Origin: CAZTLE01 sp964614415
GTDB lineage: Bacteria > Bacteroidota > Bacteroidia > Flavobacteriales > Flavobacteriaceae
DNA length: 64,000 bases
Assembly (NCBI GenBank): GCA_964614415.1
Contig: CAZTLE010000002.1
Location: forward strand, 1-64,000
Reading direction: 5' to 3'
Below the pieces are notes generated by a model that searched no databases, had not been told where the DNA came from, and saw only the letters and a program-made list of their open reading frames with translations. This document shows positions 40,903-49,920 of this stretch, piece after piece. The stretch's first letter is position 1. Every line of letters begins with the position of its first letter. Position numbers and translations under genes: made by a program.

Positions 40903-41990
40903 CGTGTGGGTTTTGAGACGGTATTGGAAATAAAGATAGTCATTTGGATGAACACTAAAAATAATTCCCAAAGGGGTATGGCTGGGATCAATGACTGTTC
41001 TTTAAGCCGGGCTGCGGCTCTTCCAATAATAACATATTGAAGCACAAACCGAAGAATTACAACCGGTAATACAAACTTCCAATCGCCCAGAATCAATGCC
41101 AGGGGTGCAAGCACCCAGAATGACAGACTGGACAGATAGAACAACCCAAGCAGGAATTTGTGCAGGGGTTTGTACTCTTTGGAAGTGGTGATATGGCGCC
41201 TTTTTTGTTGTATCCAATCTGAAAACGTCTTTTTAGGAACGGAGTAGGTAAAGGCTTCGGGGGCCAGGCAAACCGTCGTGTTTTTTCCGGTAGCTGCCTG
41301 GTTAACAAACAGGTCGTCATCTCCTGAGGGCAGCTGTATGTGCGACATGAAACCGTTGTTAGCGTAATAGAGATTACTGGTATAGCCCATATTGCGCCCT
41401 ACACCCATATAGGGAATCCCCGCCAATGCATAGGAAAAATACTGAACGGCTGTCATTAGGGTTTCAAAACGAATGAGTCCGTTGAGCAGACCTTTTTCTT
41501 TTTCGTATCCTCCATAACCCAGTACGAGTTGTTTCTCGGTACTGAATTGTTCGGCCATGGTGGAGATCCATTGGTCACTCGCGGGACGGCAATCGGCATC
41601 CGTAAAGATCATTCGGCGACTTTTCGCACGTTTTATACCCAAAGTGAGAGCGTATTTCTTATTGCCCCAAAATGCCTCGTTGTTCTTTACGTGAACTACT
41701 GAAACCCGTTCGGGGTCTTTTTGTGCAAATGAGTTCATGACCTCCGGAGTTTCGTCCGAAGAAGCGTCATTTATTAAAATAAGTTCGAGTTTGGGATGGT
41801 CCTGTCGCAACCAAAGTGGGATATGTTTGCTGAGATTATCTGACTCATTCTTGGCACATACGATAAGGGATACCGGGAAGTTTTGCTTTTCTCCCCTGTC
41901 GTTGTGCTTATGAAAGGCCATCCGGGAGAACAGCACATAGTAGACACAGTTGATTGCAACAACAACCGGGACAAGGTAAATCCAAAGCAT
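40893..41990 (-). CDS. membrane-bound family 2 glycosyltransferase
   Basis: A 365-residue GT-A fold enzyme with an N-terminal TM helix and about two to three C-terminal TM helices (285-360). The GT2 core has SLIVCAKNESDNL, the ELILINDASSDET segment, the DxD-like TDADCRPAS and the acceptor/processivity motif region GDDDLF with the WxxQKRRH-like motif QQKRRH. The family contains polysaccharide and glycolipid synthases, so a surface-glycan role is likely but the product is unknown. It is upstream of and slightly overlapping the ECF sigma factor gene. Confidence 0.88.
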   Translation of the reverse strand: MLWIYLVPVVVAINCVYYVLFSRMAFHKHNDRGEKQNFPVSLIVCAKNESDNLSKHIPLWLRQDHPKLELILINDASSDETPEVMNSFAQKDPERVSVVHVKNNEAFWGNKKYALTLGIKRAKSRRMIFTDADCRPASDQWISTMAEQFSTEKQLVLGYGGYEKEKGLLNGLIRFETLMTAVQYFSYALAGIPYMGVGRNMGYTSNLYYANNGFMSHIQLPSGDDDLFVNQAATGKNTTVCLAPEAFTYSVPKKTFSDWIQQKRRHITTSKEYKPLHKFLLGLFYLSSLSFWVLAPLALILGDWKFVLPVVILRFVLQYVIIGRAAARLKEQSLIPAIPLWELFLVFIQMTIFISNTVSKPTRWK

Positions 41991-42056
41991 ACTAACGAAC
42001 TAATAGGGTAAATCTAAATAGATGTTCGCTGATGCCCGTCATCGCCTGGAAACCAG

Positions 42057-42263
42057 TTAGGATTTATGGGCAGGTTCGGTACAGGTGTCGAATTGATCGG
42101 GAGTCTTGCCACAAAATCCACAGGCTTCACCTTCTTTGTTCAAAAAGGGATTCTGACTGGCACAGGTGCCCGCAAATTCTCCGTCTTTTTTTCCCCATAT
42201 CTTAATAGCTATACCGGCAAAAGCGAGTAGTAATAATGCCAGGGTAACAACAAAAATTCCCAT
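42057..42263 (-). CDS. small membrane/secreted Cys-rich protein
   Basis: A 68-residue protein with one N-terminal TM segment or signal (MGIFVVTLALLLLAFAGIAIK) and a cysteine-containing tail: GTCASQNPFLNKEGEACGFC, then GKTPDQFDTC. I recognise it as a short family common in Flavobacteriaceae annotated only as membrane or secreted protein. The CxxC could be a redox or metal site. The start at 42263 places an exact promoter box just upstream. Confidence 0.75.
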   Translation of the reverse strand: MGIFVVTLALLLLAFAGIAIKIWGKKDGEFAGTCASQNPFLNKEGEACGFCGKTPDQFDTCTEPAHKS

Positions 42264-42279
42264 AGGTCGTATTTGTGTA

Positions 42280-42287
42280 CAAAAATA
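42280..42287 (-). promoter_or_regulatory. -7 box of the Cys-rich protein gene
   Basis: On the minus strand TATTTTTG matches TAnnTTTG, 16 bases before the ATG at 42263. Confidence 0.5.
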
Positions 42288-42350
42288 CAATGTTTCTCAT
42301 GGATATGGACCGAATTTGGTTAATTTTAACCGCAAATTATTGGAGTTACC

Positions 42351-42965
42351 ATGAAACGATCGCTTGTTTATCTTTTTAGTGCTATTCTTTTGGCAGGTGA
42401 GCTTTCCTGTAAGAATGACAAATCATCTTCCGAAAACCCTGAGGAGGACACTTCTGTTGAGAATTCGGAGACGACTGAAGTCGTTGCCCCCGAAAAGAAA
42501 GAACTCACCGAAGCAGATAAAATTGCAATAAGTAGTGTGCTTTCCAAGGCTATGTCGACACCTGAATTGAAAACATTTGTCAGTGCCCTGGTTACGGCCC
42601 GGCTTACGGATATGCTCGCCGGGGATGAAGGCTCTTATACAGTGCTGGCTCCGTCCAATGATGCGTTCAATGCGCTGTCACAGGAAAAGATGAGGTCCTA
42701 TCTCAATTCGGGCAATACCACTCAGCTGGCAACGCTGTTGAAGAACCATATTGTTGAAGGCAATTTGGATTCCGAGCAGATCAAAAGCGGAGGAAATCAA
42801 ACCGTTACCACCTTGTCCGGTGAAGAACTGGACATTAAGGTGCAGGGAGATCTCATTACTGTGACAGATTCGGCAGGGAATACCGCCAATGTTGAAAAGA
42901 GCGATCTGTCAGGTTCCAATGGTGTGGTTCACATCCTAAGTGCGGTGCTGGAAGGGGCTAAATAA
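42351..42965 (+). CDS. fasciclin-domain lipoprotein
   Basis: A 204-residue lipoprotein (lipobox GELSC, Cys20), with an acidic linker (about 22-55) and one FAS1 domain (about 55-200). FAS1 landmarks are the H1 region YTVLAPSNDAFNALSQEKM, the H2 stretch LKNHIVEGNL, and the final NGVVHILSAVL. FAS1 domains mediate surface or matrix adhesion, and this protein is probably on the cell surface or periplasmic face. The last eight bases overlap murB on the other strand. Confidence 0.9.
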   Translation: MKRSLVYLFSAILLAGELSCKNDKSSSENPEEDTSVENSETTEVVAPEKKELTEADKIAISSVLSKAMSTPELKTFVSALVTARLTDMLAGDEGSYTVLAPSNDAFNALSQEKMRSYLNSGNTTQLATLLKNHIVEGNLDSEQIKSGGNQTVTTLSGEELDIKVQGDLITVTDSAGNTANVEKSDLSGSNGVVHILSAVLEGAK

Positions 42966-43971
42966 CATTTACTTCCGGCTCGATCAAAATATCAAAGTCT
43001 TCTTTGACCTTTTTCTGAATTTCCTGGGCGAGATTCCAAATCTCCGATCCCGAAGCATTACCGTGATTAACCAACACCAGCGCCTGACGATCATGAACGC
43101 CCGCCTCTCCGAAACGCTTGCCTTTAAATCCGGAGTGCTCAATGAGCCACCCGGCCGGGATTTTAACTTCGGTAGGGGAGACCTCGTAGTAGGGCGCTTC
43201 AGGATGGTTTAGCTTCAGTTTTCTGAATGCATTCAGATCGATCACGGGATTCTTGAAAAAACTACCGCTGTTGCCCAACACCTTAGGATCGGGAAGCTTG
43301 GATTGACGTATGGCAATAACAGCATTTGAAATATCGCGAATTGACGGATCGTCTATATTGTGCTCCTGCAACCATGATTCAATGGCCCCATAGGAGGTAT
43401 TCTTCGAGTGATTTTCTGTGGTTAACTGTAATTGGACGCTGGTAATAACATAACGCCCTTTTGCCGTTCCTTTAAAAATGGAATCCCGGTACCCGAATTG
43501 ACATTCGGAGGCGGTGAATTCTTTTTCTTCCAAATTTGACCGGTCCAGGGCCTTACAGCTAATAAATACATCCTTCAGCTCAACCCCATAAGCACCAATA
43601 TTCTGGATAGGAGCGGTGCCCACATTGCCTGGAATAAGGCTTAGGTTTTCAATACCTCCAAAATCATTTTCGATGCAGTGCATGACGAATTCATGCCAGT
43701 TCTCACCGGCCATTACCTCAAGTACGACTGCGTTCTCGTTCCTGGAAACTTCCGTAATCCCTGTCAGGTCGAGATGGACTACATGCGCATCAATATCTCC
43801 GGTGAGCAAGATATTGCTGCCACCTCCCAGTAAAAAGAAATCTGTGTGAAGAGGAGATTGTAGGGCCTCTCTTAACTCTGAAACCGATTGGACAGAAGTG
43901 AAGTAACGGGCCCGGCAGTCTATGCCAAATGTATTGTAGGGTTTGAGCGATTTATAGGATTCGGTCGTCAT
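42958..43971 (-). CDS. murB: UDP-N-acetylenolpyruvoylglucosamine reductase
   Basis: Second committed step of peptidoglycan precursor synthesis, reducing the enolpyruvyl group with NADPH and FAD. The 337-residue type I enzyme shows FLLGGGSNIL for FAD binding, GTAPIQNIGAYGVELKD, the catalytic Ser in NSGSFFKNPV and Glu near the C-terminus (LIEPEVNVI). The start codon overlaps the last base of the aminotransferase gene upstream (both at 43971), so they are coupled. Confidence 0.95.
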   Translation of the reverse strand: MTTESYKSLKPYNTFGIDCRARYFTSVQSVSELREALQSPLHTDFFLLGGGSNILLTGDIDAHVVHLDLTGITEVSRNENAVVLEVMAGENWHEFVMHCIENDFGGIENLSLIPGNVGTAPIQNIGAYGVELKDVFISCKALDRSNLEEKEFTASECQFGYRDSIFKGTAKGRYVITSVQLQLTTENHSKNTSYGAIESWLQEHNIDDPSIRDISNAVIAIRQSKLPDPKVLGNSGSFFKNPVIDLNAFRKLKLNHPEAPYYEVSPTEVKIPAGWLIEHSGFKGKRFGEAGVHDRQALVLVNHGNASGSEIWNLAQEIQKKVKEDFDILIEPEVNVI

Positions 43972-45161
43972 TATCCGGGATATTGCTCCAGGGCCGCTTT
44001 CAGGATCTGTACGGCCTTTATGAGGCTTTCCTTCTTCAACACATAGGCAATGCGAACCTGATTAAGTCCTACTCCCGGAGAAGAATAAAATCCGCCTGCC
44101 GGCGCCACCATGACCGTTTCGTTGTTCAGGTCAAACTTTTCGAGCAGCCATTGTGCAAAATCGTCGCTATTGCTCACCGGTAGCTCGGCAATACAATAGA
44201 AGGCACCTTTTGGGACACCTACTTTAACTCCTGGAATCTGTTGGAGATGCTCAATAAGTGTATTTCTGCGATCCTCGTATTCGGCAATGACGTCGTCAAA
44301 GTATTGTTGTGGCGTATCCAGCGCCGCTTCACCCGCGATCAGCGCAAAGGTGGGTGGGCTCAGACGTGCCTGCGCAAATTTTAATGCAGTACGCGTTACC
44401 TGTTTGTTCTTGGAAACCAGGCAGCCGATTCGCGCTCCGCACATACTGTATCGCTTGGAGACCGAGTCGATAATTATTGCGTTGTCATCCAAACCTTCTT
44501 CTTCCAGGATGGAGTAGTGCGTACGTCCTTCATAGGTGAACTCACGATATACTTCATCGGATACCAGGAACAGATCGTGTTTTTTTACAATGGAAGCCAG
44601 TTTTTGGATCTCTTCCTTCGAGTACAGATATCCTGTAGGATTCCCCGGATTGCAGATCAGGATGGCTTTGGTCTTCGGAGTGATGAGCTTCTCGAATTCG
44701 GAAATTGGAGGGAGCGCGAAATTATCTTCGATCTTAGAAATGACCGGAACTATGCTCACACCGGAAGCCGTAGCGAATCCGTTATAATTTGCGTAAAAGG
44801 GTTCCGGAATAATAATCTCGTCCCCCATGTCTGCTATGGTACCCATGGCAAAAAGCAAGGCTTCACTACCTCCGGTGGTCACAATAATATCATCAGAGGT
44901 CACATGGATGTCGTTTTTCTTGTAATATGCGGCCAGTTTTTCGCGATATCCTTCGGATCCTTCCGAACGGGCGTAGGCCAGGGTTTCGATACCGTGTTTC
45001 GCTACTGCTTCCATAGCCACCGCAGGGGATTTGATATCCGGTTGCCCTATGTTCAGGTGATAGACTTTTTTATTTTCTTTATAGGCTTGCTCGGCGTAAG
45101 GAACCAGCTTTCGTATGGGGGATTCAGGCATTTGAACACCTTTGGACGAAATGGACGGCAT
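43971..45161 (-). CDS. class I/II PLP-dependent aminotransferase (aspartate type)
   Basis: A 396-residue fold-type I aminotransferase. PLP-binding landmarks are TGGSEALLFAMG, the NPGNPTGY motif, the cofactor Asp/Tyr in VSDEVYREFTY and the PLP Lys in SVSKRYSMCGARIG. Related enzymes act on aspartate, aromatic amino acids or lysine precursors; the exact donor is open. ATG at 45161 (MPSISSKGVQMPES) is used rather than the longer hydrophobic frame. It is coupled to murB. Confidence 0.9.
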   Translation of the reverse strand: MPSISSKGVQMPESPIRKLVPYAEQAYKENKKVYHLNIGQPDIKSPAVAMEAVAKHGIETLAYARSEGSEGYREKLAAYYKKNDIHVTSDDIIVTTGGSEALLFAMGTIADMGDEIIIPEPFYANYNGFATASGVSIVPVISKIEDNFALPPISEFEKLITPKTKAILICNPGNPTGYLYSKEEIQKLASIVKKHDLFLVSDEVYREFTYEGRTHYSILEEEGLDDNAIIIDSVSKRYSMCGARIGCLVSKNKQVTRTALKFAQARLSPPTFALIAGEAALDTPQQYFDDVIAEYEDRRNTLIEHLQQIPGVKVGVPKGAFYCIAELPVSNSDDFAQWLLEKFDLNNETVMVAPAGGFYSSPGVGLNQVRIAYVLKKESLIKAVQILKAALEQYPG

Positions 45162-45276
45162 AATCACTGTATTTAGGGGCAAAGTTGCAAAATAAATCTT
45201 AAAATACACCGGGATTTACTGCGCTTTTTGGGATTTTTCCTATCTTGAATAAAGTTGATGGAAAAGAAAAGATTTG

Positions 45277-46605
45277 GTGCGTGGAGTAAGGGCTATACTT
45301 GTTTTTTTATGCACCGTTACTTTCGCATTTTCTCAAAGCGGTTTTATTCTTCCCGATAAGGTCTTTGACGATAAGGTCCCATTCAAGTTGGTGAATAATC
45401 TGGTGGTGGTTGATGTGGAGGTCAATGGTACGGATTTGTCTTTCATCCTGGATACAGGTGTAAAGACCACAATTCTATTCGGACTGGCTCAGCAGGATAC
45501 CGTGGAGGTACGGGATGTAGAACCTATTCGCCTCAGGGGATTAGGTCAGGGGGGCAGTGTGGAGGCACTAAAAAGCAGGAACAACAGGGTTCGCGTTGGA
45601 GAGGCCTTCGACATCAATCATACGATATATGTGGTCTTTGATGAGTCGCTCAACTTTTCCCCCAGGATGGGGATTCCTATTCATGGAGTTATCGGGCATG
45701 ACTTTTTTAAGAATTTTGTTGTTAAGACGAACTATACTTCCAAACGTATCACATTTTACAATCCTGTCCATTATACTTACAAATCCTGCAGGTCCTGTGA
45801 AGATTTCGAACTTACCCTAAAAAAGGGGAAACCCTATGTGGACTTCCAGGTTTCTTCTCAGGGAGAGCAGATTCCGGTAACACTGTTAGTGGATTCAGGA
45901 TCCAGTGATGCCTTGTGGCTTTTTGACGAACAAACGACGATCGTTGAGGCACCAAAGAACTATTTCCCGGATTTTCTCGGATTGGGATTAAGCGGTAACA
46001 TTTATGGCAAGAGATCACGACTGGACAGGCTTCAAATCGGGGATTATATGTTAGATGGAGTGAACGTGGCCTTTCCCGAAAAAGAATCCCTGGCGAACAT
46101 GGAAATGTATGAGAAACGAGATGGGAGTGTAGGTGGAGGTGTATTAAAGCGCTTCACTGTGATCATTGATTATCCGCATGGGAGGATGAGGCTAAAACGA
46201 AATGGAAATTTCAATGCTCCTTTTTACTACAATATGAGCGGTATAACGGTAGAGCACGACGGTGTTGTGGTTGTGGAAGACAAGAACAAGACGCTCAACA
46301 CCCCGTTAAGTTTTGACACCCGGGATGTCAACAAGTTTGCCGCAGAGATCATTAAAAAGTCGGCTGCCTACAAGCTGGCGCCCAAAATGATGGTGGCTGA
46401 CGTGCGAGAAGGTTCTCCGGCTGCCCTGGTAGGTATTCAAAAAGGGGATGAGATCAAAATGGTGAACGGCAAGCCTGCCCACTTCTTCGATATCTATCAA
46501 TTGGTGGAACTTTTTCAGTCCAAAGAGGGCAGAAGGATATTCCTGCAACTGGAGCGCAATGGCCAGGCATTTAAACGCAACTTTGTCCTTAAAAAAGTGA
46601 TATAA
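45277..46605 (+). CDS. exported aspartyl protease with two retropepsin-like lobes and PDZ
   Basis: A 442-residue exported protein. The signal ends near FAFSQ. Two aspartic-protease motifs are visible: FILDTGVKTTIL (about residue 60) and LLVDSGSSDALW (about 208), each followed by a hydrophobic-Gly loop, so the two lobes could form a complete active site within one chain. The C-terminus (about 365-440) is a PDZ domain with SPAALVGIQKGDEIKMVNG. No ATG is available in frame: GTG at 45277 or TTG at 45274 must start it. Family members are clan AA exported proteases of unknown substrate. Confidence 0.85.
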   Translation: MRGVRAILVFLCTVTFAFSQSGFILPDKVFDDKVPFKLVNNLVVVDVEVNGTDLSFILDTGVKTTILFGLAQQDTVEVRDVEPIRLRGLGQGGSVEALKSRNNRVRVGEAFDINHTIYVVFDESLNFSPRMGIPIHGVIGHDFFKNFVVKTNYTSKRITFYNPVHYTYKSCRSCEDFELTLKKGKPYVDFQVSSQGEQIPVTLLVDSGSSDALWLFDEQTTIVEAPKNYFPDFLGLGLSGNIYGKRSRLDRLQIGDYMLDGVNVAFPEKESLANMEMYEKRDGSVGGGVLKRFTVIIDYPHGRMRLKRNGNFNAPFYYNMSGITVEHDGVVVVEDKNKTLNTPLSFDTRDVNKFAAEIIKKSAAYKLAPKMMVADVREGSPAALVGIQKGDEIKMVNGKPAHFFDIYQLVELFQSKEGRRIFLQLERNGQAFKRNFVLKKVI

Positions 46606-46609
46606 AAAA

Positions 46610-46640
46610 AACACCCCCTGACCGAAAGGCGGGGGGTGTT
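46610..46640. terminator. strong bidirectional terminator
   Basis: AACACCCCC (46610-46618) pairs with GGGGGTGTT (46632-46640), A-run before and T-run after. It serves both the protease gene and the convergent DUF1573 gene. Confidence 0.88.
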
Positions 46641-46659
46641 TTCAGTATGTCGTTTTGTT

Positions 46660-47058
46660 CTAGTTCGTTTTTTCCAGAACGCTTTTTCCGTCGGCAAGGA
46701 CTTCTCCTTTTATCTTGAGCGCCTTGATCGGATCGTCTGCAGCGTTTGAATACACTGTAATGGTCTTTCTGATAGGTCCTACACGGTTGGTGTCGTATTT
46801 CACCTTAATCTCAGCGGTAGCACCTGGCTTAACAGGACCTTTTGGTTTTTCAGGAACCGTACACCCACAACTGGATTTAACATCTCCTATAATCAGGTCC
46901 TTGTTACCTGTGTTTGTGAATGTGAAGACGCGTACACCGTCACTTCCCTTTTCAATGGTGCCATAATCAATGGCGTCCTTGTCAAACTTAATGTTAGCCT
47001 GCGCATTCACGGTATAACCGATCATGGCGACAAACACGAATAGAATAATCTTTTTCAT
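46660..47058 (-). CDS. exported DUF1573 protein
   Basis: A 132-residue protein with a signal peptide (MKKIILFVFVAMIGYTVNAQ) and a single DUF1573 Ig-like domain: IDYGTIEKGSDGVRVFTFTN, then VKSSCGCTVPEKPKGPVKPG, with the conserved SSCGC, and ITVYSNAADDPIKALKIKGE. Family members are abundant periplasmic or surface proteins of Bacteroidota with an unsettled role. The longer frame extends over a palindrome and the valS promoter and is rejected. Confidence 0.9.
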   Translation of the reverse strand: MKKIILFVFVAMIGYTVNAQANIKFDKDAIDYGTIEKGSDGVRVFTFTNTGNKDLIIGDVKSSCGCTVPEKPKGPVKPGATAEIKVKYDTNRVGPIRKTITVYSNAADDPIKALKIKGEVLADGKSVLEKTN

Positions 47059-47083
47059 GATTCTAAATTTGGTAAACGCTAAT

Positions 47084-47102
47084 GTAGGCAACTTTTGCCT
47101 AC
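47084..47102. promoter_or_regulatory. perfect 8-base inverted repeat between DUF1573 and valS genes
   Basis: GTAGGCAA (47084-47091), CTT, TTGCCTAC (47095-47102). It lies 25 bases upstream of the DUF1573 ATG and 45 bases before the valS -7 box; no gene ends here, so an operator for either divergent gene is more likely than a terminator. Confidence 0.5.
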
Positions 47103-47146
47103 ACTGCAAAATAAGTTATCCACTTTCATAATCTTGCAGATATACC

Positions 47147-47154
47147 TACTTTTG
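47147..47154 (+). promoter_or_regulatory. -7 box of valS
   Basis: TACTTTTG matches TAnnTTTG, 30 bases before the valS ATG at 47185, a leader of ordinary length for this phylum. Confidence 0.6.
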
Positions 47155-47184
47155 CACATTACTTTCCAAAAATTGGACCAAACT

Positions 47185-49815
47185 ATGGCTTTAGCGGCAA
47201 AATATAACCCTGAACATGTTGAAGATAAGTGGTATAGCTACTGGATGGAGCATGGTTATTTTCACTCTGAAATCGATGAAAGAGAGCCTTATACCATCGT
47301 AATTCCCCCTCCTAATGTGACGGGTGTATTACATATGGGACATATGCTGAATAACACCATTCAGGACGTGTTGATCCGTCGTGCGCGATTGAAGGGATAC
47401 AATGCCTGCTGGGTGCCGGGAACCGATCACGCTTCCATAGCAACTGAGGCCAAAGTGGTTAAAAAGCTCAAGGATGAGGGTATATCCAAATTTGACCTCA
47501 CCCGGGATGAATTTTTGGAGCATGCCTGGGAGTGGACGCATAAGCATGGTGGTATTATTCTGGAACAGCTCAAAAAGCTAGGAGCTTCCTGTGATTGGGA
47601 CCGCACCAAGTTTACCATGGATGACGATATGTCAGCTTCGGTATACAAGGTATTTGTAGACCTGTATAACAAAGGATACGTCTACCGGGGTTATCGTATG
47701 GTGAACTGGGATCCTGAAGCCAAGACCACCCTGTCCGATGAAGAGGTTATTTACCAGGAGAAACAGGGGAATTTGTACTACCTGAAGTATCAAATTGAAG
47801 GTAGTGATGACTTTGTTACCATTGCCACCACGCGTCCGGAGACCATTCTGGGCGATACAGCCGTCTGTATTAACCCCGAAGACGAACGATACACCCATCT
47901 TAAGGGAAAGAAAGCTATTGTCCCTATTTGCAATCGTGTGATTCCGATTATCGAGGACGAATACGTAACGATGGAGTTCGGTACCGGATGCCTTAAGGTG
48001 ACACCGGCGCACGATGAGAATGATAAAGTATTGGGCGACAAGCATAATCTGGAGGTGATCGATATCCTTAATGAAGACGGAAGCCTTAATGAATATGGCT
48101 TGCATTACAATGGTAAGGATCGCTTCGTGGCGCGAAAGGAGATTGTGAAGGAACTGGAGTCCTTGGGGGTTATCACCAAGACCGAAACCCATATCAATAA
48201 AGTGGGAACCAGCGAACGCACCGGAGCGGTTATTGAACCCCGGTTAAGCGATCAGTGGTTCCTGAAAATGAAGGAGCTCTCTCAGCCTGCATTGGATGCC
48301 GTACTGAAAGATGAAGTTAGCCTGGTTCCTGAGAAGTTTATCAATACGTACCGACACTGGATGGAGAATGTCCGGGATTGGAATATCAGCCGTCAGCTAT
48401 GGTGGGGGCACCAGATTCCGGCGTATTATTACGGTAAGGGAAAAGACGACTTTGTCGTTGCCGAATCCAGAGAAGAAGCCCTGGCAATAGCCCGGGAGAA
48501 ATCCGGAAATAGTGAATTGAGCGATTCCGACCTGCGTCAGGATCCGGATGTGTTAGATACCTGGTTCTCGTCCTGGTTATGGCCTATTAGTGTTTTCGGC
48601 GGTATTCTGGAGCCCGACAACGACGAGATCAATTATTACTATCCTACACGGGATTTGGTAACCGCTCCGGAAATCCTGTTCTTCTGGGTGGCACGTATGA
48701 TTATTGCCGGATATGAGTATCGCAACGAAAAGCCTTTCGATAGTGTTTATCTCACCGGAATAGTTCGGGATAAACAGCGTCGGAAAATGAGCAAGCAGCT
48801 TGGGAATTCACCTGATCCCATCGAATTGATGAACGAGTACGGTGCCGATGGAGTGCGCGTTGGAATGCTTCTGAGCTCACCGGCGGGTAATGACCTTATG
48901 TTTGATGTCGACCTGTGTCACCAGGGTAAGGCTTTTGTGAACAAGATCTGGAATGCATATCGTCTCATTGATGGTTGGGAAGTTTCGGAAACAACCGAAG
49001 AAACCGAAACCGCGGCCATCGCCCTCGAATGGTATGGACATAAATTTCAAAAAGCACTCAGTGAGATCGAGGATCACTTCGGAAAGTATCGCATCAGTGA
49101 TGCCCTGATGAGCACCTATAAGCTTGTTTGGGACGACTTCTGCTCCTGGCTGTTGGAAATGATCAAACCGCCTTACGGAGCTCCTATTTCTTCAGTAACA
49201 AAGGCCAAGGTTATTGCTGCACTCGAAGACAACCTGAAAATACTTCATCCGTTCGTTCCTTTTGTTTCCGAGGAGATCTGGCAACATATATCCGAACGCA
49301 GTGCGGACGAATCGCTTATTGTTGCCACATGGCCGGAAACACGGGCTTTCGACAAAACCCTGATTTCTGAATTTGATTTTGCTTCGGAAGTGGTATCGGG
49401 AATTCGGGCCATTCGAAAAGAGAAGAACATTGCTTTCAAGGATACGCTTACCCTGTCTGTTATTAACTCTGAGAATGTCGCTTCTACATTCGATTCTGTG
49501 ATAAAGAAGCTCGGGAACCTGTCTGAGCTCAACTATATCGATGATAAACTATCAGGGGCGATGACCTTCCGGGTGAAATCCAACGAGTATTTCATTCCCA
49601 TGGGGGGTGCTATCGACTTGGAGGCAGAGATTGCCAAGCTTACCGAGGAGCTCAATTACACCGAAGGATTCTTAAAAAGTGTTCAGAAGAAATTGAGCAA
49701 CGAGCGTTTCGTAAACAATGCCCCCGAACAGGTGGTAGCCAACGAACGTAAGAAAGAGGCCGACGCCCTTGCCAAAATCGAGACCATCAAAGCCAGTCTT
49801 GACGGACTGAAGTAA
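47185..49815 (+). CDS. valS: valine--tRNA ligase
   Basis: Class I aminoacyl-tRNA synthetase charging tRNA-Val. The 876-residue enzyme starts at MALAAKYNPEHVEDKW; a longer frame would include the promoter. Catalytic signatures are the HIGH motif as HMGH (50-53, in PPPNVTGVLHMGH) and the KMSKS motif as KMSKQ (near 535, in RRKMSKQLGNSPDPI). The editing domain (about 200-340) and C-terminal coiled coil (about 815-875) are present. It is apparently monocistronic. Confidence 0.97.
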   Translation: MALAAKYNPEHVEDKWYSYWMEHGYFHSEIDEREPYTIVIPPPNVTGVLHMGHMLNNTIQDVLIRRARLKGYNACWVPGTDHASIATEAKVVKKLKDEGISKFDLTRDEFLEHAWEWTHKHGGIILEQLKKLGASCDWDRTKFTMDDDMSASVYKVFVDLYNKGYVYRGYRMVNWDPEAKTTLSDEEVIYQEKQGNLYYLKYQIEGSDDFVTIATTRPETILGDTAVCINPEDERYTHLKGKKAIVPICNRVIPIIEDEYVTMEFGTGCLKVTPAHDENDKVLGDKHNLEVIDILNEDGSLNEYGLHYNGKDRFVARKEIVKELESLGVITKTETHINKVGTSERTGAVIEPRLSDQWFLKMKELSQPALDAVLKDEVSLVPEKFINTYRHWMENVRDWNISRQLWWGHQIPAYYYGKGKDDFVVAESREEALAIAREKSGNSELSDSDLRQDPDVLDTWFSSWLWPISVFGGILEPDNDEINYYYPTRDLVTAPEILFFWVARMIIAGYEYRNEKPFDSVYLTGIVRDKQRRKMSKQLGNSPDPIELMNEYGADGVRVGMLLSSPAGNDLMFDVDLCHQGKAFVNKIWNAYRLIDGWEVSETTEETETAAIALEWYGHKFQKALSEIEDHFGKYRISDALMSTYKLVWDDFCSWLLEMIKPPYGAPISSVTKAKVIAALEDNLKILHPFVPFVSEEIWQHISERSADESLIVATWPETRAFDKTLISEFDFASEVVSGIRAIRKEKNIAFKDTLTLSVINSENVASTFDSVIKKLGNLSELNYIDDKLSGAMTFRVKSNEYFIPMGGAIDLEAEIAKLTEELNYTEGFLKSVQKKLSNERFVNNAPEQVVANERKKEADALAKIETIKASLDGLK

Positions 49816-49833
49816 GGCCGATTTACGATTTTT

Positions 49834-49882
49834 GAATTACGAATTACGAATTACGAATTACGAATTACGAATTACGAATTAC
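49834..49882. repeat. seven perfect GAATTAC heptamers
   Basis: Seven uninterrupted copies of GAATTAC, flanked on both sides by GATTTTTGA-like sequence. The lengths allow copy-number change by slippage. The array is 19 bases after the valS stop codon. Confidence 0.95.
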
Positions 49883-49920
49883 GATTTTTGATTTTCAATT
49901 TGCCCTCCTAACAATCGTTT

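Noticed and set aside
44517..45176. 219-residue open frame opposite the aminotransferase gene
   Set aside because: Antisense shadow; the aminotransferase has intact PLP motifs and the reverse frame lacks any motif.
47632..48192. 186-residue open frame on the minus strand inside valS
   Set aside because: It lies wholly antisense to a complete valS and its composition mirrors the valS codons. No start signal or family match.
49834..49882. Possible CRISPR-like array
   Set aside because: The GAATTAC copies are only 7 bases and contiguous, with no spacers and no cas genes nearby. It is a simple tandem repeat.
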